Source: Myxococcales bacterium
GTDB taxonomy: Bacteria > Myxococcota_A > UBA9160 > UBA4427
Direction: 5' to 3'
Length of the DNA: 53,537 nt
NCBI GenBank assembly: GCA_014240165.1
Contig: JAAZXM010000027.1
Span: forward strand, 1-53,537
Both the position numbers and the translations under genes were made by a program. Shown here piece by piece: positions 1-8,946 of this stretch. Positions within the stretch are counted from its first letter, which is position 1. Each line of letters opens with the position of its first letter. Under the pieces are notes generated by a model. It was not told the DNA's origin and did not search any database. It saw nothing but the letters and a program-made list of their open reading frames with translations.

Positions 1-92
1 GCTTCGAGGTCCAGAGCCTGGAAACCCTCTACCTGCCCAACACGCCTCGCATCGCGGCGTTCAACTATTGGGGGCGCGCCGCGCTGGCTTGA
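1..92 (+). CDS. C-terminal fragment of a SAM-dependent methyltransferase (partial)
   Basis: Only the last 29 codons are present; the reading frame begins at base 3 and ends at a TGA at 90-92. The visible tail contains a segment ending PRIAAFNYWGRA. This matches my memory of the C-terminal strand of class I methyltransferases of the UbiE/phospholipid N-methyltransferase type, where a TPR-x-x-x-FNYWG tail is common. Substrate and catalytic residues lie outside the window. It converges on the next gene across 84 bases. The family call rests on this short tail only. Confidence 0.5.
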   Translation, partial: FEVQSLETLYLPNTPRIAAFNYWGRAALA

Positions 93-155
93 GACCCGCG
101 CAGGGCATCACCGACCCTTCTCCTGGCCGGCGTGCCCTGCCATGACGGCGAGTGC

Positions 156-173
156 GCGAAGACGGGCCTTCGC
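156..173. terminator. Small hairpin between convergent genes, possible weak terminator
   Basis: A perfect 6-bp stem (GCGAAG/CTTCGC) with a 6-base loop lies between the convergent methyltransferase fragment and the PEP-CTERM gene. On the plus strand it is followed by a short CTCTT stretch rather than a real T-run, so it would be weak at best. Confidence 0.25.
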
Positions 174-176
174 CTC

Positions 177-3100
177 TTACGCCGCTCTGAACTGCCGCCG
201 GCGATGCAGGCGCAGAAGCCCCGAGATCCCGGCGAAGAGCAACGTGGCCACCGCGGGTTCGGGAACCGGGGTCGGATCACAGGGATCGCCCAAACCATCC
301 ATATCCGTGTCGACCTGGTCGTCGTTGGGCACTGCCGGGCAATTGTCCGGGCTATCCAGGAAAAGGTCGCGATCGCGATTCAATGCCATCCGCGTGCCCG
401 ACCCGGCGGGAACACACGTGAATGTCACGTCGGTGGATGCGGCCAGCGTTCGCAGGGCGGCCTCGGTGGTGGCAGTCCCATCCGAGGCATCGAATGTCGC
501 GCTCCCGGGGGCCCCGCCCGTATAGAGCCAGCCCATCGGGTCCCCTGCGACCGTCGCCTTGGCGATCAGGTCACATTCGGTGACGACACCCCCCAGGATC
601 TCGGAGGTGAAGGATGCGGCCGCGCGCTGGATGAGAAGGGCCAGTCGCGCATCCGTATCGGCGTTGCTGCCGGATGTGAGGGTGATCTGCTGGCCGGTAA
701 TGGGCGGCAGATCCGAGTCGAAAACCAGCATGAAGTCTTCCATTTCGGGGATCTGAACGGCGGGGTTGTCGAAACCCGTGCCATTGTTGAAGAGATCGTT
801 GAAGACCGTGGCGCGGAAGAAGCGAAACATGGTGTCTTCCGACGCGTCGTGGAGGAAACCGAAGCCGCGGATCTGATCGCCCTGGTGGGAGTGGTCGCCG
901 CCGGGCGATTCGAAGCCAGTACTCGGGCTGCCGAACATGCCGACCTTCTGATACATGTTGCGAAGGTGGGCGACCTTGAAGATCTGGGTCTCGTTCTCGA
1001 ATGTGCCATCGGTGCTCGTGCCGAAGCGGCCCAACGAAGCGTTGAGTTCGTGACATCCGTTGCAGGTAAAACCCTCTTCGACATTCGGAAGACCCAGAAG
1101 AGACTCCAATGCGGGATTGTCCACCAGCCCATCCGAACGCCGAGGCCCGAAATAGAAATCGGAGCCTCCCTGCTGTGAGGGGGTCAGGGAGTTATCGAGA
1201 TTGCGCACCGGGTTGGGGCTCAAGGTCATCAAAAGGGCGAAGTCGGTGAAGGCCTGCATTTGCGTGGGCGTCAGGTTGTTATGCCGGCCCAGAAGGCCAG
1301 AGAAGGCCACGATGAAATTATTGAACGAAATATTCGTATCGGTGGCATCGGTCCCCATCACGCCCGTGGATCGATCCCCTCGCCAATGCATCGCCCCGCT
1401 ATTTTTCAGCCCCTTCAGAGTCTGGGTGGCCATCGGACCCTTCATGGGGTGGAACTGGGCGTTGCCCGCTCCTCCGTTGAGCAGCGAAATATCTGGCCCT
1501 CCCGCCAGGGCGAAGAAGGGAAAGAGCTCCGCGAAATTGATGTGCATCGGATTGTTCGTGACCGGGTCGTCGGGGTTGCCCAGATCCCACGCCAGGTGGT
1601 CCATGTCGCCGAAGATATGGCAGCTCGCGCAACTCTCGGCGCCGTTGGCCGATGTCGCGAGGGCGTCGTAGAGAAAGGGACGTCCCGCAACGACGCTGGC
1701 GGACTCGGGGTTGTGCAGGAGAATATGGTGGGTTTCCGTCCGGGTGGCGGTATCGACGACCGAGATACCATTATCGAATCGGGTGGCCACGAAGAGGGTC
1801 GAGCCATCGGCCGAGAGCACGAGCCCCGCCGGGCCACCGCCCGCCAAGCCCACGTGATGGGTCTCTTGAGGAAGGGTCTGCACCTCCGCGGGAATGAAGG
1901 TGTCGGCCTCCAGGGAAGCAACGTCGAAGATGCCCACCTTGGCCGAACTGAATGCCGCCAGGTATAGGGTGGATGTGCCCGACTGATAATCGTGATGGAT
2001 CGCCATCTCGAGAGGTGTCGCAAGGCTCCGGGCTGCAAGCGTATTGTCGAATGCGGGGTCGCTGGCCAATACGGAGAAGTCCGTGATGTGCTTGTTCAGG
2101 TGCCGCGCCCCAGCGGTGGCGTCGCTGGAAGTATCCGGGGCGTCGATGACGGTGATTCTTGATTCCGCGAGATGGCCCTGGACAGTACTGACTCCATGTA
2201 TGCCCTCCCCCTCGAAGCGAACGTGGTTCTGCGCCTCCGTGTTGCTGACATAGAGCGTCCCGTTGGTCGGATGGACCACCATGTTGAAAAGGGTCGTTCC
2301 GACGCCGGTGTGAAAAGCAACTTCGGCCAACGAATCGGCGTTGATGGCGAAGACATCTTTGTCGGGCAGCGTGAACCGGACACCGTTGGTCCAATTCCGA
2401 TTCTGATCATCCCTGAACTGGCCACTGGCCGCATCCCATTTCACGATTATGCCCACTTCCGGAGCCTGGATTCCCTGAACGTTGTTCACCGGGCCCAGCA
2501 TGCCACCGGGCATCTGCCCCCCCGGCAAACCCCCCGGGCTGGTAATTCCGTCACCTCCACAAGCCGCAGCACCGAAGCCGTCGCACACCACCCCCTCGGC
2601 CACTGTCGTCGTGCCATTGCCCGAGTGAAGAGCAGCCACGTAGACGTGGCTGCCGTCGGGGCTCACAGCCAGGGCGCGCGGGGTGTCGGAGAAAAAGCTC
2701 AGGATCGAGAGGGGGGTGCCGCCGAAAGCAGCCCCCGGATCATTGGCGTCGAATACCCAGACATCGTTACGGCCAACGCCCGGAGTCGTGTATTGGGGGT
2801 CACCCGCGCCAGGTACCGCAGCGATAGAAGCATCGGTGCGGTGCTGGCCGCGATGGGCGGTACTGATGAAGACCCGAGGGCCGGTGGCTCCCGGAGGGTC
2901 GGCCACCACGATATCCCTGGGCTCATCACCCACCAGCAGTGTCCGGACGACCCGCCCCGCGCTCACGCTTACGATGCTCACGCTATCCGACACGTGGTTG
3001 ACCACCCACGCGGTGTCTTCGTCCAGCACCGCTACGGCAACAGGCTCGAGGCCCACGGGTATCGAGGCGACCGGGATGGGCTCGCCTCCCGCGCTCACAT

Positions 3101-3284
3101 CAAAGACCTCAAGGTGGCCGTCGGGAATATTCGTAACGAAGAGCAGGTTTCCGCTTGGCGACAAGGCGATGGGGCGCACCGCTCCAGATTCAAAAAGAAT
3201 CGAGTCGGTCTGCGCGTGCGCCGTTAACCCAAACCCTAGAACTGCGAGAAATAAAACAGATTGGATAACTGCGCGGCGAATCAT
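177..3284 (-). CDS. Secreted YVTN beta-propeller / di-heme cytochrome c protein with PEP-CTERM sorting signal
   Basis: This protein has 1035 residues. It has a clear signal peptide (residues 1-25, ending AHAQ), so it is exported. Roughly residues 30-540 carry repeated surface-lectin-like YVTN blades (for example NLLFVTN, STLFVAT). Two c-type heme sites follow: CASCH at 552-556 and CNGCH at 741-745, with an MHWRGDRS segment between them, as in MauG/cytochrome c peroxidase-like proteins. A thrombospondin-3-like, Asp-rich calcium-binding stretch sits near 979-1005. The last 29 residues are a PEP-CTERM tail: VPEP, a hydrophobic helix, then RRR. Such tails are known exosortase substrates, so the protein is probably surface-anchored or released by an exosortase encoded elsewhere. 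The start has a GAGGT ribosome site. A redox or electron-transfer role outside the cell is inferred; the substrate is unknown. Confidence 0.85.
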   Translation of the reverse strand: MIRRAVIQSVLFLAVLGFGLTAHAQTDSILFESGAVRPIALSPSGNLLFVTNIPDGHLEVFDVSAGGEPIPVASIPVGLEPVAVAVLDEDTAWVVNHVSDSVSIVSVSAGRVVRTLLVGDEPRDIVVADPPGATGPRVFISTAHRGQHRTDASIAAVPGAGDPQYTTPGVGRNDVWVFDANDPGAAFGGTPLSILSFFSDTPRALAVSPDGSHVYVAALHSGNGTTTVAEGVVCDGFGAAACGGDGITSPGGLPGGQMPGGMLGPVNNVQGIQAPEVGIIVKWDAASGQFRDDQNRNWTNGVRFTLPDKDVFAINADSLAEVAFHTGVGTTLFNMVVHPTNGTLYVSNTEAQNHVRFEGEGIHGVSTVQGHLAESRITVIDAPDTSSDATAGARHLNKHITDFSVLASDPAFDNTLAARSLATPLEMAIHHDYQSGTSTLYLAAFSSAKVGIFDVASLEADTFIPAEVQTLPQETHHVGLAGGGPAGLVLSADGSTLFVATRFDNGISVVDTATRTETHHILLHNPESASVVAGRPFLYDALATSANGAESCASCHIFGDMDHLAWDLGNPDDPVTNNPMHINFAELFPFFALAGGPDISLLNGGAGNAQFHPMKGPMATQTLKGLKNSGAMHWRGDRSTGVMGTDATDTNISFNNFIVAFSGLLGRHNNLTPTQMQAFTDFALLMTLSPNPVRNLDNSLTPSQQGGSDFYFGPRRSDGLVDNPALESLLGLPNVEEGFTCNGCHELNASLGRFGTSTDGTFENETQIFKVAHLRNMYQKVGMFGSPSTGFESPGGDHSHQGDQIRGFGFLHDASEDTMFRFFRATVFNDLFNNGTGFDNPAVQIPEMEDFMLVFDSDLPPITGQQITLTSGSNADTDARLALLIQRAAASFTSEILGGVVTECDLIAKATVAGDPMGWLYTGGAPGSATFDASDGTATTEAALRTLAASTDVTFTCVPAGSGTRMALNRDRDLFLDSPDNCPAVPNDDQVDTDMDGLGDPCDPTPVPEPAVATLLFAGISGLLRLHRRRQFRAA

Positions 3285-3606
3285 AAGGCGACCTCTACTC
3301 GTTGAAATGGGCTCGAGTTTGCTTACCAGAGGAAGATGCAGGAATCCCTTGTGGGCCGGATACCCCTCTTAACCAACCGGTTCGCGCTAACACGGCAGGG
3401 TCTCACGAAAAGAACCGACTTTCAAGCGAAATCAGGAAAGCGAGTGGCTCCTTGCCTTGCGGGATTCGGAAGCGGTTCAGCAAGTCGACCTCGGAGTCCC
3501 CGAAAACCGGCTCTTTCCCACCTCTCTACTTCATTATTGAGGAAATATGAAGGAAAACTTCTTCCGTCATGAGCCGAAGATAAAACTGCACCTCCATCTC
3601 ATTCCC
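3285..3606. other. Gene-free 322-bp stretch upstream of the PEP-CTERM gene
   Basis: This gap separates the acyl-CoA dehydrogenase stop from the PEP-CTERM start, both on the minus strand. It must hold the promoter of the PEP-CTERM gene. I looked for a sigma-54 -24/-12 element, a c-di-GMP riboswitch core and a clear sigma-70 promoter and could not support any of them. A GAGGT ribosome site lies just upstream of the start at 3284. Short ORFs here have no plausible protein features. Confidence 0.5.
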
Positions 3607-4737
3607 TCAAAATTCGGGAAGCCCCTTGTCTGCGATATGTGCCCCGAGTTTTTCGAGTTGATGAGGCGCAGAGCCGAGTTCGTGCTCGATGCGCGTCGCC
3701 CAGATGAAGAATCTATGAAGGGGATAATCGACATCGATTCCGATTCCGCCATGCAGATGCTGGCACGCATAGGCAGAAAATTGGCCGCCCTCGGCCGCCC
3801 AATATTTGGCGACAGCCACGGCCTCTGAAGCGGGCAACTCCACGCTGAGGAGCCATGCTGCTTCCCAAGCAGAAAGGCGAAGGGCCTCCACCATGATGAA
3901 CGCATCCGCAGCCCGCTGATGAAAGGCCTGGAAACTGCCGATAGGCCGATCGAATTGCACTCGCTCCCGGCCGTACTCCGATGTCATCTCCACGGCTCTT
4001 TCGCAGACACCGAGTTGCATGGCACAGCGAGCAGCACTGGCGTGCTCCACGAGCCAGCGAAGGCAATCTCGCCCATCCGCGCCGCCGAGCAGGTCGGACT
4101 CGCTGACCTCGACGCCGTCCAGCGCGATATGAACATGGGGCTGACGGTCGGAGCAGACCTGGGGCTCGGACTTCACCCCGGGCGCCGTCATGTCCACCCA
4201 AGCGAGCACGATCCCTCCGTCTTCATCGGTCGCGGGCACCAGCACATGGCTCGCCTGCCCGCCTGCGGGCACCAGGGATTTCTCGCCTGAAAGGCGATAG
4301 CCGCTTCCGGTCGACTTCGCCCGGGTACTCGGAGCCAGGGGGTCACTCGAGTCCAGTTCGCAGAGAGCCGCACTGAGAATCAATTCGCCACTGGCCACCT
4401 TCGCCAGCCAAGCCTCCTTCTGTTCCGGCGTTCCGAAACGCGCCAGGGGCAGCGCCCCGAGTACCAGGGACGCATAGATGGGTACCGGCGCCACGCTTCG
4501 GCCGACTTCCTGGCAGAGCAAGCAGAGGGCAAAGAAACCCAGGTCCATCCCGCCGAATTCCTCGGGAATCGCGACGCCGAGCAGGTTGCTCTCGGCCAGC
4601 GCCGACCAGGTTTCCCGATCGAAAACCGGGTCGAGTGCCTCGATCTCCTTGAGTCGATCATTGCCCAATTTGTCCTCGAGAATCTTACGGGCCAGTTCGG
4701 CCACTTCCCGATCTTCATCTGCGAACTGAAAATTCAT
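3607..4737 (-). CDS. Acyl-CoA dehydrogenase, HGGIG-type subunit (likely non-canonical partner subunit)
   Basis: The 376-residue protein has the full acyl-CoA dehydrogenase layout: an N-terminal helical domain, a central beta domain and a C-terminal helical domain. Family landmarks are GVAIPEEFGG, QFDRPIGSFQAFHQRAAD and HLHGGIGIDVDYPLHRFF. It lacks the GT(N/D)E(I/V)QR motif seen in the neighbouring enzyme. That pattern, with one GGTNE-type and one HGGIG-type subunit in adjacent genes, is characteristic of alpha2-beta2 heterotetrameric dehydrogenases of steroid side-chain catabolism, as in mycobacterial ChsE pairs. The start follows an AAGGAA site. It lies 50 bases downstream of the partner gene, consistent with one transcript. 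The exact acyl substrate cannot be read from sequence. Confidence 0.9.
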   Translation of the reverse strand: MNFQFADEDREVAELARKILEDKLGNDRLKEIEALDPVFDRETWSALAESNLLGVAIPEEFGGMDLGFFALCLLCQEVGRSVAPVPIYASLVLGALPLARFGTPEQKEAWLAKVASGELILSAALCELDSSDPLAPSTRAKSTGSGYRLSGEKSLVPAGGQASHVLVPATDEDGGIVLAWVDMTAPGVKSEPQVCSDRQPHVHIALDGVEVSESDLLGGADGRDCLRWLVEHASAARCAMQLGVCERAVEMTSEYGRERVQFDRPIGSFQAFHQRAADAFIMVEALRLSAWEAAWLLSVELPASEAVAVAKYWAAEGGQFSAYACQHLHGGIGIDVDYPLHRFFIWATRIEHELGSAPHQLEKLGAHIADKGLPEF

Positions 4738-4787
4738 TTCCTTGCTCCTGGATCCATACTCGGAGAACTCGCGGCAGGCTTCTCTGC

Positions 4788-5963
4788 CTAGCTCTTGTAA
4801 TGAGGCAGGCCCATGCCCGCCATGGCGATGATGTCGCGCTGGACTTCGTTCGTGCCACCACCGAAGGTGAGAATCAGGCCATTGCGATAGCCGGACTCAA
4901 CACGACCCTGAAGCACCGATCCCTGGCCATCCCCGCCGATATTCGCCCGTGCACTGGTGATCTCCATCATCGCTCGGTAGGCCTCGATATTGAGTTCGCT
5001 GCCGAAGACCTTGCACGCCGAAGCCATCGAAGGATGCGGCTGGCCTGCCTGGGCGGCCCAGGCCTGCTTCCAGTTCATCAATCGCACGACCTGAACCTTG
5101 GCGTAGACGCGCGCGAGGTTATGGCGCACCCAGCCCTTGTCGATGACTCGCTCGCCATCGACCTTGGTTTCCCGGGCCCAGTCAACCACGTCGCGCAGGT
5201 TCCGCCGAATCGGCCCGATACTGGTAAGAGAGATTCTCTCGTGGTTGAGCTGGCCAGTAATCAGGGACCAGCCATTATTTTCGCCGCCAATCAGCGAATC
5301 CGCCGGCACACGAACGTCGTCATAGAAGGTCGCATTCGTCGTCACCCCGCCAACCGTCATGATCTTCTGGCGCGAATAGCCGTAGGCGGTGGTGGGAACA
5401 AGAAACATCGACAGACCCCTATGCTTCGGAGCGTCGGGGTCCGTCCTCACAGCGAGCCAGATATAATCCGAATAGCCAGCCAGGCTCGTCCACATCTTCT
5501 GGCCGTTGATCACCCAATCTTCACCGTCACGTTGGGCGGAAGTCTGAAGCGAAGCCAAATCTGTCCCCGCTCCCGGCTCCGAATAACCGATGGCGAAGAA
5601 GATCTCGCCCGCCAATACCTTGGGGAGAAGCTCAGCCTTCTGTTCGTCCGTCCCATATTGCATGATGGTCGGCCCCACGGTGTTCAGCGTGAGGAAGGGA
5701 AGCGGGAAGCCCGCGGTTTGAACTTCGTCAGCGAAGATGAACTGCTCCATGGGTGTTCGTCCCTGGCCGCCGTATTCCTCCGGCCAACCCACACCCAGAA
5801 TACCGTCGGCGCCCATTTGCTTCATCGCAGCGCGAAAGCATGGCCCGCCGCCCTCTCCATCGGTTCTGAGTTCTGTGACGAGTTCATCACTCATCATCTC
5901 CGTGAAGTACACGCGCAACTCGTCGCGAAATTTCTTTTGATCCGAAGTAAAATCGAGTTCCAT
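4788..5963 (-). CDS. Acyl-CoA dehydrogenase, GGTNE-type subunit
   Basis: This 391-residue acyl-CoA dehydrogenase oxidises an acyl-CoA to the 2,3-enoyl-CoA using FAD. Visible landmarks are GWPEEYGGQG, the FAD/substrate segment AIGYSEPGAGTDLASLQT, the strand WVINGQKMWTS, and the C-terminal FGGGTNEVQRDIIA. The residue immediately before GGT is Gly rather than the Glu of the medium-chain YEGT motif, so the catalytic base must sit elsewhere, as in many FadE-type enzymes. It is the first gene of a two-gene unit with the HGGIG-type dehydrogenase 50 bases downstream. The ribosome site is weak. A candidate promoter lies at 6016-6043. Confidence 0.92.
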   Translation of the reverse strand: MELDFTSDQKKFRDELRVYFTEMMSDELVTELRTDGEGGGPCFRAAMKQMGADGILGVGWPEEYGGQGRTPMEQFIFADEVQTAGFPLPFLTLNTVGPTIMQYGTDEQKAELLPKVLAGEIFFAIGYSEPGAGTDLASLQTSAQRDGEDWVINGQKMWTSLAGYSDYIWLAVRTDPDAPKHRGLSMFLVPTTAYGYSRQKIMTVGGVTTNATFYDDVRVPADSLIGGENNGWSLITGQLNHERISLTSIGPIRRNLRDVVDWARETKVDGERVIDKGWVRHNLARVYAKVQVVRLMNWKQAWAAQAGQPHPSMASACKVFGSELNIEAYRAMMEITSARANIGGDGQGSVLQGRVESGYRNGLILTFGGGTNEVQRDIIAMAGMGLPHYKS

Positions 5964-6015
5964 CGCTGAAGCTTCCCATATCGCGGCCCGATTCGGCCGC
6001 TTGATTGAACAACCT

Positions 6016-6043
6016 AGTCTAGAATGCCGACCCAGCTTGTAAA
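6016..6043 (-). promoter_or_regulatory. Candidate sigma-70 promoter of the first acyl-CoA dehydrogenase pair
   Basis: On the minus strand, TTTACA (6038-6043) and TAGACT (6016-6021) are separated by 16 bases. They lie about 55 bases upstream of the start codon at 5963, in an AT-richer stretch. Each hexamer matches consensus at four or more positions. Confidence 0.4.
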
Positions 6044-6144
6044 CCAGTGCACTTCAGGCCGAGGCACACGGCTTCCGAGCATCCAGGCATCCAGGCTCTA
6101 GAAGAACGAAACAGCCACCTCGCCCCGGGCTCCCGAGCGCCCGA

Positions 6145-7002
6145 TCAGCCGCTCCCTTCCGGCCTCCTCTGGATTTCCGCTTCCACCAGATCAACGAGAA
6201 TGCCTCCGGAGAGCTCGTTCAGGTGGATCGTATCGGTCAGGAGCTTGAGTCTCTGCCCCTCGGAGATCCGCTGCCAATCCCACCCCAGCAGATAGCGACG
6301 AAAGAGTGCGGACAGGACCAGGCGGTTGGACGCCTTGGCGGAATAGGCAGGCGTATCCTCAAAGGCGTCCGCGAGCAGTTGTTCGCGTAACGCGCGCCCC
6401 AGGGAAACGCAGGGATGCCCCCTTTGTCGCGCCTCTTCTTCGACAAAGGCGTTGAAACGATCAGTCACGGCATCGATCTCTTCCCCGCTTCTCTCACCAA
6501 GGGGCGGGAGCGTAACCGTGACGAGGCGCGCCTCGTTCAACTCGCCGAACTCATCCAGGAGTTCGCGATAGGAGTCGAAGAAGAAATCTTCGCTGGGGGC
6601 CTGAGGGAGCTTCATGTCCTTGACGTAACGTTTTCCGGCGCCCTCATCCTCGCAGCCCCGAGCATCGTTTGTTCCCACCAGGAGAATCACGAATGCCGGA
6701 TCGGCGGAAATAATACGATCCGCGCGTTGCAGAACATTCCAAGCGAGCTCGCTATTGATTCCCGCGTTGAGAACTGTGTAGCCCCAAGGCTCCAGCCGAC
6801 TCGCCAGCACATGAACGTAGTCGAAACCCACGTTGCCGTGGGTGAGGCTATCACCCACGCAGATCACGACCTTGTCGCGGTCCGCCGCGAGCGAGGAGTG
6901 AAAGTTCTCGAGCCTCTCCATATGGGCATGCCCGAAGAGGGGCTGGATGCGAAAGATGATCCAGACGAGAAGTAGAGCTGCGATAAGAAGAAGCGTACCC
7001 AC
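6145..7002 (-). CDS. Membrane-anchored SGNH/GDSL hydrolase
   Basis: This 285-residue esterase/lipase-type hydrolase starts with GTG. Residues 2-19 form one hydrophobic helix, an uncleaved signal anchor or signal peptide. Block I is ICVGDSLTHG with nucleophile Ser52, block III is GTND with Asn112 in the oxyanion hole, and block V is DTIH with Asp257 and His260. The block II Gly may be in NAGINSE. All canonical catalytic residues are therefore present. The substrate is not predictable; members deacylate lipids, peptidoglycan or polysaccharides. It follows the SLOG-like gene by 93 bases on the same strand and is the last gene of that run. No strong ribosome site is visible before the GTG. Confidence 0.85.
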   Translation of the reverse strand: MGTLLLIAALLLVWIIFRIQPLFGHAHMERLENFHSSLAADRDKVVICVGDSLTHGNVGFDYVHVLASRLEPWGYTVLNAGINSELAWNVLQRADRIISADPAFVILLVGTNDARGCEDEGAGKRYVKDMKLPQAPSEDFFFDSYRELLDEFGELNEARLVTVTLPPLGERSGEEIDAVTDRFNAFVEEEARQRGHPCVSLGRALREQLLADAFEDTPAYSAKASNRLVLSALFRRYLLGWDWQRISEGQRLKLLTDTIHLNELSGGILVDLVEAEIQRRPEGSG

Positions 7003-7095
7003 GACGGGCAGATACTAGTCCGGCTCGCCCCGCACCCCCAGACCTCACGCACGCCTGAGCGCATTTCTCTGCCCAGCTGGGAAGCAGAGGACGAA

Positions 7096-7644
7096 CTACT
7101 GAAAACTTCGCTCGAAGAGCGCCTCGATCGCGACTCTTCCGTTCTCCCCGAGAAAGCGGGTCCCCGTCCCCGCAAAATGGGCATGGCTGATGACAGGAGC
7201 ATCCTCGGGCTGCCAGGCATCACCATTCCATCGAAACCAGCCATCCTGATCCTGGTCGAAGACGAAAAGCGGCTTATTGCAGAGCTTCGCGAATTCAGCT
7301 CCCCAGCCCGTTCCACCTTTCACGGTTTCGTCGCTCAGAATCTTTCCTACGACGTAGATCTCCTGGCCGTTGTTCACCTGGTGCCAGATGCTCTGGAGCA
7401 CCTTCTTGAAAAGCGGAGTGTCCTTATAGCGACGATTCATGAGCCGGCTCACGTAGGCCAGGCTCACATCGCCCTGCTCAAGCTCCCGGTGGGTCAAGAC
7501 GCGAATGCCTCGGCCTCGCGCATCGGCGTGCTCTTCGAAGGTGAAGTTGACCTCTTCGATGCCGTAGCGCTCGGCAGCTTCGCCGAAGGCGGCCTCGGTG
7601 CCGTTTGCCGCTCCACTGTAGAGAACGCACTCTTCGAGATTCAT
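7096..7644 (-). CDS. SLOG/YpsA-like Rossmann-fold protein (conserved hypothetical)
   Basis: The protein has 182 residues with a strong GGAGG ribosome site 5 bases before ATG. The N-terminus (CVLYSGAANGTEAAFGEAA) looks like the Gly-rich nucleotide-binding loop of the SLOG (LOG/YpsA/DprA-like) superfamily. The C-terminus (FAGTGTRFLGENGRVAI) looks like its terminal strand and GTR turn. The middle (GQEIYVVGKI, KPLFVFDQDQDGWF) fits alternating strands and helices. SLOG proteins bind nucleotides or process nucleotide-derived ligands; the function here is unknown. It sits between the sulfotransferase and the GDSL hydrolase with gaps of 87 and 93 bases. The family assignment is by motif impression, so it is moderate at best. 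Confidence 0.6.
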   Translation of the reverse strand: MNLEECVLYSGAANGTEAAFGEAAERYGIEEVNFTFEEHADARGRGIRVLTHRELEQGDVSLAYVSRLMNRRYKDTPLFKKVLQSIWHQVNNGQEIYVVGKILSDETVKGGTGWGAEFAKLCNKPLFVFDQDQDGWFRWNGDAWQPEDAPVISHAHFAGTGTRFLGENGRVAIEALFERSFQ

Positions 7645-7731
7645 GGGATTCCTCCGATGGGGTCGCTTTATACCATGCTGGATTTCACCGCCGGATGCCC
7701 GTACCCGCCCCCCTGCCCCGGGAGCAGCTAA

Positions 7732-8889
7732 TCAGGCCAGATCGAAACGATCGATATACCAGGCCAGACGATCCCGCACCGCCGCCTCGCTGAGCCCGTA
7801 GCGGTCCAGGTCATATTCGTGCGCGCCGTGTTTGCCACGGGGGTTGCTCGAAGAGTGCGCCTCCATCCCGGACCGGGCGGCTGAAGTAAAGGGAAGTTCG
7901 AAGTGATCATAGATCCGACCCATCACGCCCATGGCATCCTCCATGAAATCCGCGAAGCGTATATCGATGAAGCGTCCGGGATCGGATTGGTCGCGCACCG
8001 CATAGCCGCGCTCGAGGGATGTGGCGCAAAAGTCCAGCACGGTCTCCCCCAGCCCCGGCTGGGGTGAGCACCCCTGTGTCTGAAGAAGGGTGTCCATCAT
8101 GCTGCAATACGATGCGATCGCCTCCACCGGGTCGCGGTGTGTCAGCACGACGCAACAGTCTGGAAAAATTTCCACGATGGCGTCCATGGCCCAGAGATGC
8201 GCCGGGGATTTCAGAAGCCAGCGCTCACCCGGACGCTGCCAATCAACCATCTTCAAGAGATCGCGGTAGTAGAGGTATTGGGGTCGCAGATCCCGACTTC
8301 GAAAAAAAGAGGCGTAAGGATCCATCAACACCTCGATTCCCTGATGCACATTCTCAAACGTGATCGCCATGGGAATGACACACTCCTCGGGGGTGTCTGC
8401 GTCGGCAAAATGGATCTTTGTGAAATCCGGGTTGCGCTCCCGCATCTTGGCGAAAGTTTCGCGCATGGCGATATGACGCGGATCGTCAGCCCCTTCTTCG
8501 AGGCCATCAAGGGGTTCGGGAAAGGTTCCTTCCCAGAGCAGGAGGGGACGCGCAGCCGGATCCATCCCCAACATATTGAAAGTCGCCGAGGTGCCGGTTC
8601 GAGGAAGCCCGGTGAGAAACATCGGACGCTTGATCTCACGTTCCCGAATCTCGGGATGCGCCTTGAAAGCCGCTTCCACCCTGAGACGCGTGGCCAACAA
8701 GCGCAGGAGGCGCTTCCAATTCGAGCGCCTTCCGCGTTCGTCGAGACCCGCGGTGGAATCCAGCGTTTTGCAGAGCGAAGCGAGCCCCTCCTCGAAGCGA
8801 ACGTCCCCGAAATCAGCGAGGCCAGTGGCTTCCCGGGCAGCCTCCAACAAGGGGGCCACCTCGAAGGGATAGGAAGGCGATTCACTCAC
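7732..8889 (-). CDS. Sulfotransferase family protein
   Basis: The 385-residue protein has the PAPS-dependent sulfotransferase layout. The 5'-phosphosulfate loop FLTGLPRTGTSAT is near residues 91-103. A later WLLKSPAHLWAMDAI segment precedes the 3'-phosphate-binding HRDPVEAIASYCS. It would transfer sulfate from PAPS to an alcohol or amine acceptor, possibly a sterol, lipid or sugar; members of this Pfam-type clan (Sulfotransfer_3) are common in lipid-rich aquatic bacteria. The GTG start has a good AGGAG ribosome site 7 bases upstream. It is 57 bases downstream of the HCCA-isomerase-like gene and 87 bases upstream of the SLOG-like gene, suggesting co-transcription. Confidence 0.88.
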   Translation of the reverse strand: MSESPSYPFEVAPLLEAAREATGLADFGDVRFEEGLASLCKTLDSTAGLDERGRRSNWKRLLRLLATRLRVEAAFKAHPEIREREIKRPMFLTGLPRTGTSATFNMLGMDPAARPLLLWEGTFPEPLDGLEEGADDPRHIAMRETFAKMRERNPDFTKIHFADADTPEECVIPMAITFENVHQGIEVLMDPYASFFRSRDLRPQYLYYRDLLKMVDWQRPGERWLLKSPAHLWAMDAIVEIFPDCCVVLTHRDPVEAIASYCSMMDTLLQTQGCSPQPGLGETVLDFCATSLERGYAVRDQSDPGRFIDIRFADFMEDAMGVMGRIYDHFELPFTSAARSGMEAHSSSNPRGKHGAHEYDLDRYGLSEAAVRDRLAWYIDRFDLA

Positions 8890-8946
8890 GGCACAACTCC
8901 TGGTCAGACGGAAGGTTCCAGCATAGGCGATCCGGGCTTGGCGCTT

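Noticed and set aside
3285..3606. Sigma-54 promoter or c-di-GMP riboswitch before the PEP-CTERM gene
   Set aside because: Neither a TGGC/TTGC pair at the proper spacing nor the GEMM core could be found by eye.
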